DNA from: CAVXSP01 sp963764505
GTDB lineage: Bacteria; Acidobacteriota; Vicinamibacteria; Vicinamibacterales; SCN-69-37
Direction of reading: 5' to 3'
Length of the DNA stretch: 64,000 bases
NCBI GenBank assembly: GCA_963764505.1
Contig: CAVXSP010000001.1
Location: 124,001-188,000 of the forward strand
Of the stretch, positions 25,679 to 33,256 are shown piece by piece; position 1 is the stretch's first letter, and each line of letters opens with the position of its first letter. Position numbers and translations under genes: made by a program. The notes beneath the pieces are model-generated. The model had not been told where the DNA came from. It saw only the letters and a program-made list of their open reading frames with translations, and searched no databases.

Positions 25679-26845
25679 TTACGCGATGAGCGTCTTCATC
25701 ACCGAGAACAGCTCGCGCTTCAGCTCGAACCCGATGCCCGGGCAGTCGGGCAGCGCGACGAAGCCGTTTTCGACCGGCACGTCGTCCGCGAATCCGTTGA
25801 ACGGCCGGAAGACGTCGGGATAGGACTCGTTGCCGCCGAGGCCGAGACCCGCGGCGATATTGAGCGACAGCTGGTGGCCGCCGTGCGGCACGCAGCGACG
25901 CGGCGACCAGCCGTGCGCGCGGATCATCTCGATGATCCGCAGGTACTCCACCAGCCCATAGCTCAGCGCGCAGTCGAACTGCAGGATGTCGCGATCGGGC
26001 CGCATGCCTGCGTATCGGATCAGGTTCCTCGCATCCTGCAGCGAGAACAGGTTCTCGCCGGTGGCCAGCGTCCCCTGATAGGTCTGCGACAGCTCGGCGT
26101 GCAGCGCGAAGTCGAGCGGATCGCCGGGCTCCTCGTACCAGAGCAGCCCGTAGCCCTCGAGCGCGAGGCCGTACTCGACCGCTCGATCCCGATCGAACCG
26201 GCCGTTCGCGTCGACCGCCAGGCATCCGGGCCCGTCCAGGAGATCGAGCACGGCCTCGATTCTGCGCTGGTCCTCGGCGAGCGGCCCGCCGCCGATCTTG
26301 ATCTTGACCGAGGAGTAGCCGCGATCGAGATAGCCACGAATCTCGGCTCTGAGCGCGTCCACGTCCTTGCCGGGATGGTAGTAGCCGCCCGCGGCGTAGA
26401 CCCACACCTTCCGCTCGGGCTCGCCGCTGCCGAATCGATCGGCGAGCAGCCGGTACAGCGGCACGTCCGCGATCTTGGCGACCGCATCCCAGACGGCCAT
26501 GTCGATCGTCCCGACGGCCACCGATCGCTCGCCGTGCCCGCCGGGTTTCTCGTTCCTCATCAGGACGTCCCAGACGCGGAACGGATCCAGGTTCTCGCCC
26601 GTGTCGTCGGCGATCTCGCGGGGCGAGGCCGCTTGCAGCCGCGGCAGGAAGCGATCCCGCAGCAGGCCGGCCGGCGCGTAGCGACCGTTCGAGTTGAAGC
26701 CGAACCCGACGACGGGACGGCCGTGACGCACGACATCGGTCACGAGCGCGACGACGCTGACCGTCATCTGGCTGAAATCGACGTAGGCGTTGCGGATGCC
26801 CGAAGCGATCGGCACGACCGTCTGCCGGACGTCGACGATCTTCAC
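25679..26845 (-). CDS. tarD: D-tartrate dehydratase (enolase superfamily)
   Basis: Dehydrates D-tartrate to oxaloacetate. The 388-residue protein closely follows the characterised Bradyrhizobium TarD: Lys181/Lys183 in VKIKIGG (acid/base Lys), metal ligands Asp212 (VDANGRFD), Glu238/239 (WYEEPGDP) and Glu264 (ATGENLFS), and His321 in CVPHGGHQLSLN. Whole-family blocks GFGFNSNGRYA, NEKPGGHGERSVAVGTIDMAVWD and GLGLGGNESYPD are kept. The GTG start at 26845 shares GTGA with the stop of the upstream dehydrogenase gene (4-nt overlap), showing coupling. Assignment within the superfamily is from recalled sequence resemblance and would need a tree to be certain. Confidence 0.9.
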   Translation of the reverse strand: MKIVDVRQTVVPIASGIRNAYVDFSQMTVSVVALVTDVVRHGRPVVGFGFNSNGRYAPAGLLRDRFLPRLQAASPREIADDTGENLDPFRVWDVLMRNEKPGGHGERSVAVGTIDMAVWDAVAKIADVPLYRLLADRFGSGEPERKVWVYAAGGYYHPGKDVDALRAEIRGYLDRGYSSVKIKIGGGPLAEDQRRIEAVLDLLDGPGCLAVDANGRFDRDRAVEYGLALEGYGLLWYEEPGDPLDFALHAELSQTYQGTLATGENLFSLQDARNLIRYAGMRPDRDILQFDCALSYGLVEYLRIIEMIRAHGWSPRRCVPHGGHQLSLNIAAGLGLGGNESYPDVFRPFNGFADDVPVENGFVALPDCPGIGFELKRELFSVMKTLIA

Positions 26846-27918
26846 AGCGCGGCGGCCACCGCCCGGCCGACCTCGGTGGTCGTGGCGGATCCGCCCATGT
26901 CCGGCGTCCGCGGGCCCTCGGCCAGCACGACCTCGATGGCCCGCATCACCGCGGCTCCGGCGTCGGCGTGGCCGAGATGCTCCAGCATCATCGCGGCCGA
27001 CCAGATCTGGCCGATCGGGTTGGCGATTCCGCGTCCGTAGATGTCCGGCGCGGACCCGTGCACCGCCTCGAAGAGCGACGGGAACGTCCGCTGCGGATTG
27101 AGATTGGCCGAGGGCGCGATGGCAATCGTGCCAGTGCACGCCGGGCCGAGATCCGACAGGATGTCCCCGAACAGGTTGGACGCGACCACGACGTCGAACC
27201 AGTCGGGATGCCGCACGAAATGGGCCGTCAGGATATCGATGTGGAACCGGTCGACCCGCACGTCCGGGAACCGCTGCGCCCACGCATCCACCCGCTCGTC
27301 CCAGAACGGCATCGAGATCGAGATGCCGTTCGACTTGGTCGCCGAGGTCAGGTGTCGCTTCGGCCGCTGCTGCGCCAGCTCGAACGCGAAGCGCACGACC
27401 CGGTCGACGCCGTGGCGCGTGAAGATGCTTTCCTGCACGACCAGCTCGCGCTCCGTGCCGGCGAACATCCGGCCGCCCACGCTCGAGTACTCGCCTTCGG
27501 TGTTCTCCCGCACGACGTAGAAGTCGATGTCGCCGGGCGCGCGGGCGGCGAGGGGCGACGGCACGCCCGCGAAAAGACGGCAGGGGCGCAGGTTGACGTA
27601 CTGATCGAACTCCCGGCGGATGGCGATGAGCAGCCCCCACAGCGAGACGTGGTCCGGCACGAGCGCCGGCCAGCCCACGGCGCCGAAGAAGATCGCGTCG
27701 TGGCCGCCGATCTGCGACTTCCAGTCGGGCGGCATCATGGCGCCGTGCTTCAGGTAGTAGTCGCAGCTCCAGTCGAAGCGATCCCACTGAAGCGTCAGGC
27801 CGAACTTCGCCGCGGCCGCGTCGAGCACCCGCAGCCCTTCGGGGACGACCTCCCGGCCGATGCCGTCGCCCGGAATGACGGCGATCCTGTGGACGAGAGC
27901 TGGAGAGGCGCTCGGCAT
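26842..27918 (-). CDS. Tartrate/D-malate dehydrogenase (isocitrate/isopropylmalate dehydrogenase family)
   Basis: NAD-dependent beta-decarboxylating dehydrogenase of 358 residues. Motifs: IPGDGIGREVVPEG, the substrate-binding LRPCR-F-GVPSP arm, VVRENTEGEYSSVGG, an ATKSNG catalytic Lys block, NLFGDILSDLG with metal-binding Asp, and GSAPDIYGRGIANPIGQIWSAAMML. The LRPCR and VVRENTEGEYS forms are those of tartrate dehydrogenases (TtuC) and DmlA, not LeuB or Icd; LeuB is encoded elsewhere in this window. It would oxidise tartrate or D-malate and feed the D-tartrate pathway with the coupled dehydratase. It is the first gene of the operon, with a perfect palindrome just upstream of its start. Confidence 0.9.
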   Translation of the reverse strand: MPSASPALVHRIAVIPGDGIGREVVPEGLRVLDAAAAKFGLTLQWDRFDWSCDYYLKHGAMMPPDWKSQIGGHDAIFFGAVGWPALVPDHVSLWGLLIAIRREFDQYVNLRPCRLFAGVPSPLAARAPGDIDFYVVRENTEGEYSSVGGRMFAGTERELVVQESIFTRHGVDRVVRFAFELAQQRPKRHLTSATKSNGISISMPFWDERVDAWAQRFPDVRVDRFHIDILTAHFVRHPDWFDVVVASNLFGDILSDLGPACTGTIAIAPSANLNPQRTFPSLFEAVHGSAPDIYGRGIANPIGQIWSAAMMLEHLGHADAGAAVMRAIEVVLAEGPRTPDMGGSATTTEVGRAVAAAL

Positions 27919-27920
27919 GG

Positions 27921-27937
27921 CGGAGATAGTATCTCCG
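27921..27937. promoter_or_regulatory. Perfect 17-bp palindrome upstream of tartrate operon
   Basis: CGGAGATAGTATCTCCG has two 8-bp arms around one central base and ends 3 nt before the ATG of the tartrate dehydrogenase gene. It lies in the 72-nt gap shared with the divergent phosphofructokinase gene. The 1-nt centre makes an RNA hairpin unlikely, so it looks like a dimer-bound DNA operator. The cognate regulator is not in view. Confidence 0.5.
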
Positions 27938-27990
27938 GCGGTCGCTGAAGATTTCCGCCGCGGTCCCGATTACCGGTCAGGACGGGAACC

Positions 27991-29418
27991 ATGAAGCGAA
28001 TCGCGCTCCTCACCGCCGGCGGCGACACGCCCGCCCTGAACGCCACGATCCACGGAGTCGTCACCCGGGCCACCGAGCTGCGCGTGAGCGTCTACGGCCT
28101 CATGAAAGGGTTCAACAGCCTGTTCAACCCGCGACTCCCGCACGTGGCGCTCAACCCGCTCCTGCAGCCGATCCCGGAGCTCGATCCGACCATCGGCGGG
28201 ACGCTGCTCGGCGCCTCCCGCGACTATCTGAACGGCGGGGACGCCACCGTGCTCGGCGAGATCGTGGGCCGATTGCAGCGGCTTGCGATTGACGGCCTCA
28301 TCTGCATCGGCGGCGACGGCACGCTGAACGGAATGCAGGCCCTGTCGGACCACCTGCCCGTCGTGCTCGCCCCGAAGACGATCGACAACGACCTCGGCCT
28401 GAACTATCCCGGCGAGCCCGCCGAATGGCGCCGCGTGACCGCGGGCACGGCGACGGACTGGACCTACGAGCGCGAGGGGTCGAGCTCGCCGTTCGATCTC
28501 CAGGACATGGTCAACTTCGTCACGCCCGGGTTCGCCACGGCTGTGTTCGTGGCCGCCGGCGGCGTCGAGCGGGTGCGCACGACCGCCGAGAGCCATCGCC
28601 GGATCGCGATCATCGAGGTGATGGGTCGGGAGTCCGGCTACATCGCCCTCGGATCGGCCTACGGCCAGCCGGACTTCATCCTCACCCCCGAGCATCCCGT
28701 GAACGTGGACGCGCTCGTCGACCGGATTGTCGAGCGATACGAGTCCCAGAAGAACGCCGTCATCGTGTGCGGCGAGGGCATTCGGGACACGCGCGGCCTG
28801 CTCCTGGGCGCGCAGACCACGTCCACGGACCCGGCCGGCAACCAGGTGTTCAGCGGCGCGGCCGAAGCACTGCGCCTCCTGCTCATCGATCGCATCGGCG
28901 ATCGGTACTTCAAGAAGCTGCGGAGGGGCGAGACGGCTCGCGAGGTGATCTTCACGCGCAAGGTCGGTCACACGCAGCGAGGCGGACGCCCGCTCCTGTT
29001 CGACCGCTACCACGCGGCGATGCTCGGCGGGAAAGCCGTCGACCTCTTGCTCGACGGCCGGACCAATGCCGTGGCCGTCCTCCAGTGGACGCGCGCCGGC
29101 GGGTTCGGCGTCGATGCCTTTCCGGTCAGCGGATTCCTCGATCCCTGGGGTCACATCCACGCGCGCAGGATGCACCCGTCGTTCTACGACGCGGAGAAGA
29201 TGGGGCCGTCGGCGGCGGGGGTCGAATATCTTCAGCAGATCCTCACCGGCGCCGTCGGCCATGACGACACCGAGCACCTGCGGGAACGGCTCTTCGCTCC
29301 GGGGCGCCTCGTCAATCCCTATCGATCGATCAACGCCCTCATCAGCCGCCGAATCCAGTACCTCGACGGCGCCGCAGACGCGTCGCCGCGGCGCTGGAAC
29401 GACCTGAAATCGGCCTAG
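27991..29418 (+). CDS. 6-phosphofructokinase family protein
   Basis: Phosphorylates fructose 6-phosphate in glycolysis. The 475-residue product has LTAGGDTPALNATIHG for nucleotide binding, GGDGTLNGM (Gly110), PKTIDND (Lys129, catalytic Asp132), the substrate block IIEVMGRESGYIALGSA and the late GHTQRGG motif. Gly after GGD favours ATP over pyrophosphate as donor, whereas Lys in PKTIDND is more usual in pyrophosphate enzymes, so donor use cannot be settled. It is longer than the 320-residue E. coli enzyme because of C-terminal and internal extensions. Start ATG follows GGACGGG. Divergent from the tartrate operon. Confidence 0.9.
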   Translation: MKRIALLTAGGDTPALNATIHGVVTRATELRVSVYGLMKGFNSLFNPRLPHVALNPLLQPIPELDPTIGGTLLGASRDYLNGGDATVLGEIVGRLQRLAIDGLICIGGDGTLNGMQALSDHLPVVLAPKTIDNDLGLNYPGEPAEWRRVTAGTATDWTYEREGSSSPFDLQDMVNFVTPGFATAVFVAAGGVERVRTTAESHRRIAIIEVMGRESGYIALGSAYGQPDFILTPEHPVNVDALVDRIVERYESQKNAVIVCGEGIRDTRGLLLGAQTTSTDPAGNQVFSGAAEALRLLLIDRIGDRYFKKLRRGETAREVIFTRKVGHTQRGGRPLLFDRYHAAMLGGKAVDLLLDGRTNAVAVLQWTRAGGFGVDAFPVSGFLDPWGHIHARRMHPSFYDAEKMGPSAAGVEYLQQILTGAVGHDDTEHLRERLFAPGRLVNPYRSINALISRRIQYLDGAADASPRRWNDLKSA

Positions 29419-29544
29419 TCGCGTCTCGCCTCCGGCATCCGGCCCTGGACGTGTCACACGCCCATCGGCTTCCTCGTCCGCTCTGCGCCATTGATATCGT
29501 GCTGGCCACGAGAACGTGAGAGGCTGGCCACGCGGAGGGCGGTT

Positions 29545-32160
29545 ATGGGAGTGGCGCTGATTGCGGGGTTCGCAGTCCTGGGACTGGCCGGCTGGACCCT
29601 CGCCATGATCTGGTTCATCCTGCCGGCGCGGATGGCGGACCTCCGGCGCCAGCTCGATGACCTCGAGCGCCGGCGCACGACCGAAGATCTGCGAGGCCGT
29701 CAACTGGACGCCCTCTCCCGCCGGGTCGCCGAACTGGAGGCGGCGCTCGGCGGCCGCGAGTTCCCCGCCCGGCTGGCCCCCGCGGCTCCCGCGGCGGACA
29801 TCCAGCCGGCGGTCGCCGAACGGCCCTCGCCCGCCGAACCGGCGGCCGCCGCGCCGCGCCCGGCTCCAGGGGCGCCGCCGGCCGGCGTCGTGCCGGAGCG
29901 GTTCCGCCCTCCTGCGCCAGCCGTTCACGCTCCCGCGCCCGCGCCGTCATCCGCCTGGGAACTCGTCATCGGCGCGAACTGGCTGAACCGGATTGGCGTG
30001 GTCGCGATCGTGATCGGCATCGCCCTGGGCGTTGGCTACACGGTCGGCCACACGGGTCCGCTCGGCCGAGTCGCGATCGGCTATGCGGCGAGTCTCGCCC
30101 TCCTCGCGGCCGGGGTATGGCTGGAACGGCGCCCGCTGTACCGCAGCTACGCATACGGACTCGTCGCCGGGGGATGGGCGGGCATCTACTTCACGACGTA
30201 CGCCGCTCACGCCGTGGAGAGCGCGCGCGTGATCGAGAGCGATGCGCTCGGCACGGCCGCCCTCGTCCTCGTCGCCTCGGGCATGGTCACCCACTCGCTG
30301 CGCTACCGTTCGCAGACGGTCACCGGGTTCGCGTACGTGATCGCCTACGCCACGCTCGCCCTGACGCCGCTGGCCGGCTTCGCGCTCGTGGCCACGATCC
30401 CGCTGTCGGTCTCGCTCCTCGCCGTGGCGCAGCGGTTCGCCTGGCCGCACATGTCCAGCCTCGGCGTCGCGTTCACCTACGGCGTCTTCGCGCTTCGCGG
30501 AGCCGCGCTGCCCGGCAATGGCGATGCCGGCTCGCTCGCGCCCTATCTCGCGCTCGCCGCCTACTGGATCACCTTCGAGGCGGGCGACATCGCGGCCCTG
30601 CGCGGCCGGCCGGCAGCAACGGCCGGCGCGCCCCTGTTCGCGTTGAACGCGCTGGGGTTCATCGGCGCCGCGCTCATCCAACTGCCAGTCGGAGATCCGT
30701 CCCGGCTCTCCAACCTCCTGGCCGGCACGGCTGCCGCGTACCTCGCCAGCGGGATCGTGCGGGCGAAGCTGCTCGGGCGACGCCTGGCGGAGGACGCGCC
30801 CGTGCAAGAGGCGTTCGCGGGCGCGTCGCAGGGCGCGATTGGCGCCGCGGCCGGCCTGACGATGTGGGCCGCCGCCCTCCGATTCTCCGGATCGCGTGAG
30901 GTGATTGCGCTGCTCCTGACCGCGGAAATGCTGTTCACGGCCGGAGTCGGGTTCGGCGATCGGATCGTCCGGTGGTTTGGCGCCGTCGCCGCCGGCATCA
31001 CGGCGCTTCGCGCGCTGGCGCTGGTCGCCGCGAGCGCCCCCGTCTCCGGCGGGACGAGGAGCCTTCACGACTGGGTGCCCGCTGTGGCCCTGGTCGCGCT
31101 CGCGCTGTTCGTCAATCGCGAAGTGCTCCGCGCCCGCCGGATCGATCCCGCACGAATCGAATGGTTGTACTCGCCGGCCGCCTCGCTGCTGACCGTGCAG
31201 GTCCTGCTGGCCGAGACCGCCAGCCCCTACCAGGGACTGGCGCTGACGATCGCCGCTGCGCTTCTGATCGAAACGGGCGTACGGCGGGCCGCTGAATACC
31301 GATACGAGGGCTACGTGATCGGCCTCATCGCCGTGGCCGTCATGCTGGATCGCCAGTTGACCGGCCTCGATGCCGAAACGCTCGCGGCCGAGGCCTGGCG
31401 CACGCTGCCGTTCGTTGCCGCGATCGCCTATGGAGCGGCGGCGCGTCTCGGCCGGCCGGGACGCGCGCAGGCGGACGCCCGCGACATGCGACCGGCCGCC
31501 GGCGCCGCGGCGTGGGCCGGCACGATTGCCGTGTTCGTGCTCGAAGGCCGCGTCGCGCCGTCCGTCGAGGTCGCGCCGGTGTGGGCGGGCACCGCGCTGC
31601 TGCTGGTGATTGCAGGCGTGTGGCGCAGACTGCCGGTGTTCGTCTGGCAGGCCTATCCGCTGGCGCTCGTCGCTGTTCTGCGCACCATGGGCTCGATCGT
31701 GATGGCGCCGGCACGCGGCGCGGAGACGCGCGCGGTCGCGTGGGCCAGCGTCGTGACCGGGCTGCTCTTCGCGGTGGGCGTCATCGGCCGGCGGTCGCTG
31801 GCCGGGCGCGCAGGGCCGGCGGCGGATGCGGAGAACGCCGTGCGGATCCTCGTTCTCGTGATGGCCCCGTTGTCCGTGCTCCTCCTCATCTTCAGGGAGG
31901 TGCAGCCGACCGGCATCACGCTCGCGCTCGGTCTCGCCGGGGCCCTGCTCGTCGGCGCCGGGCTGCCTCTCGGCGAGCGGGCGCTGCGGCTCTCCGGCCT
32001 CGCGATGTTCGGTCTGGCGATCCTCAGGCTCTTCGCGAGCGACCTCGTCCGGCTCCAGGGCCTGACCCGGATCGTCTCGTTCATCGTCTCCGGCGTGGTG
32101 CTGCTCGGCGTCTCGTGGGTCTATACGAGGTTCCGGGAAGAGATTCGGAAGTACTTGTAG
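29545..32160 (+). CDS. DUF2339 large polytopic membrane protein
   Basis: Protein of 871 residues. An N-terminal helix (LIAGFAVLGLAGWTLAMIWFIL) is followed by a charged coiled coil (about residues 30-75), a Pro/Ala-rich linker (about 85-145), then over twenty hydrophobic segments to the end. The entry point of the membrane part, WELVIGANWLNRIGVVAIVIGIALGVGY, is the typical DUF2339 sequence. Function is unknown; proteins of this family sit in the inner membrane of many Gram-negatives. ATG 29545 follows GGAGGGCGG; the upstream frame to 29491 lacks such a site. Confidence 0.88.
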   Translation: MGVALIAGFAVLGLAGWTLAMIWFILPARMADLRRQLDDLERRRTTEDLRGRQLDALSRRVAELEAALGGREFPARLAPAAPAADIQPAVAERPSPAEPAAAAPRPAPGAPPAGVVPERFRPPAPAVHAPAPAPSSAWELVIGANWLNRIGVVAIVIGIALGVGYTVGHTGPLGRVAIGYAASLALLAAGVWLERRPLYRSYAYGLVAGGWAGIYFTTYAAHAVESARVIESDALGTAALVLVASGMVTHSLRYRSQTVTGFAYVIAYATLALTPLAGFALVATIPLSVSLLAVAQRFAWPHMSSLGVAFTYGVFALRGAALPGNGDAGSLAPYLALAAYWITFEAGDIAALRGRPAATAGAPLFALNALGFIGAALIQLPVGDPSRLSNLLAGTAAAYLASGIVRAKLLGRRLAEDAPVQEAFAGASQGAIGAAAGLTMWAAALRFSGSREVIALLLTAEMLFTAGVGFGDRIVRWFGAVAAGITALRALALVAASAPVSGGTRSLHDWVPAVALVALALFVNREVLRARRIDPARIEWLYSPAASLLTVQVLLAETASPYQGLALTIAAALLIETGVRRAAEYRYEGYVIGLIAVAVMLDRQLTGLDAETLAAEAWRTLPFVAAIAYGAAARLGRPGRAQADARDMRPAAGAAAWAGTIAVFVLEGRVAPSVEVAPVWAGTALLLVIAGVWRRLPVFVWQAYPLALVAVLRTMGSIVMAPARGAETRAVAWASVVTGLLFAVGVIGRRSLAGRAGPAADAENAVRILVLVMAPLSVLLLIFREVQPTGITLALGLAGALLVGAGLPLGERALRLSGLAMFGLAILRLFASDLVRLQGLTRIVSFIVSGVVLLGVSWVYTRFREEIRKYL

Positions 32161-32163
32161 GCC

Positions 32164-32280
32164 GCGCCCGCGGGCGTGGCCGGATTGACGCCGGTGAGGC
32201 TGGCCGGCGAGTTCCGCGTGCCCGACGAGTTCACTGCCCCGCTGTCAGACGACGTGCTCGCCGGGTTCGAGGGTCGATGA
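32164..32280 (+). pseudogene. Phd/YefM-type antitoxin C-terminal remnant
   Basis: Directly after the DUF2339 stop, and in the same frame, runs a piece ending RLAGEFRVPDEFTAPLSDDVLAGFEGR and a TGA at 32278. The VPD-F-APL-DD-L--FEG pattern is the usual tail of prevent-host-death antitoxins, which neutralise PIN toxins. No start codon or DNA-binding N-terminal half is present, so only about 38 codons remain. The stop overlaps the ATG of the following PIN remnant as ATGA, as in intact Phd/PIN pairs. Confidence 0.6.
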
Positions 32281-32485
32281 GACTGCTGCTCGACACGCAC
32301 GCCTTTCTCGGGTACGTCTCTGGCGACGATCGGCTGCCGGCCGGCGACACGCGATCTGATCCGATCGCCGGACCATGCGGTGTGGCTCAGCGTCATCTCG
32401 GTGTGGGAAGCAGCAGACCGGACGCCTTCAGTTGCCTGCACCTGGGCAGTCGTACCTCGCTCGGCTGAGCGGACGGCAAGAAGTG
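32277..32485 (+). pseudogene. PIN-domain (VapC-like) toxin remnant, frameshifted and truncated
   Basis: ATG 32277 opens a typical PIN start, MRLLLDTHAFLGYVSGDDRLPA, with the first catalytic Asp. The family continues in another frame as ATRDLIRSPDHAVWLSVISVWEAA, then in a third as KQQTGRLQLPAPGQSYLARLSGRQE. Thus there are at least two frame breaks, and the C-terminal third is missing because the tRNA-Ser gene begins at 32486. Normal length would be about 125 residues. As it stands no active RNase toxin can be made. Confidence 0.65.
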
Positions 32486-32575
<90 letters not shown>

Positions 32576-32679
32576 ACGGGGGGAAGGCCATCATACCCGC
32601 ACCCGCCGGGCCTCGGCCCGGCCTGTGGTAACGTGTTCCGCGCTCCTCGAGCGAATCCGGCACCCAGGAGGTCAGCTCC

Positions 32680-33249
32680 ATGCAGGACCGCGCCGCCGTT
32701 CCTTCCCGCGCTCGACCGCGTCGACTGAGACTGAGGAAGACGCTTCCGTTCGCCCTGACCCTGGCCGTTGCCGCGTGCGGCCAATCGAGCGCACCTCCGG
32801 AATCCGGCCGCGAAAGCCCTCCGGCCGCCGCGCCGACCACCGCCGGCACGGCCGATGCGTGCGCCATGCTTTCCCAGAGCCAGCTGTCGCAGGCGGTGGG
32901 CAACCCCGTGAAGGCCGGCGAGCCGTTCGCAGGGCCCGAAGTCTGCCGCTGGGATACGGACGATCCGGACGACGTGAGCGTGCTGTTGACCGTGCGGCTG
33001 CCCGGGAGCGTCCGGGAGCAGGCCCTGTGTCGCAATCTCCGCGCCTCCGGCGCGAAGGCCGCCGGGTTCGAGGACGCGGCTGACGTGTCGACCTGGAAGT
33101 TCTCGAGCATGAGCCTGTTCAACTCCGGCGACCTCGAGAGCTGCGGCCCGAAGGGGTTCGTGAGCCTGTCGCTCAACGGAAAGCGCGACGAAGGGCAGTT
33201 GAAGCAGGCCACTCTTTCGATCCTGCAGACCGTGCTCCGGGCCCGCTGA
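32680..33249 (+). CDS. Putative lipoprotein, DUF3558-like
   Basis: Lipoprotein of 189 residues: an Arg-rich start, hydrophobic helix and lipobox LAVAAC, then a Pro/Ala/Ser linker to about residue 58. The C-terminal domain has conserved-looking cysteines (ACAMLS, VCRWDT, ALCRNL, ESCGPKG). The CxxLS-----A-G----- arrangement followed by CRW resembles DUF3558-type lipoproteins, but I am not certain. ATG 32680 has AGGAGG at good spacing. It is followed after only 7 nt by the sodium symporter gene, so the two may form an operon. Confidence 0.68.
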   Translation: MQDRAAVPSRARPRRLRLRKTLPFALTLAVAACGQSSAPPESGRESPPAAAPTTAGTADACAMLSQSQLSQAVGNPVKAGEPFAGPEVCRWDTDDPDDVSVLLTVRLPGSVREQALCRNLRASGAKAAGFEDAADVSTWKFSSMSLFNSGDLESCGPKGFVSLSLNGKRDEGQLKQATLSILQTVLRAR

Positions 33250-33256
33250 CGCGGAC

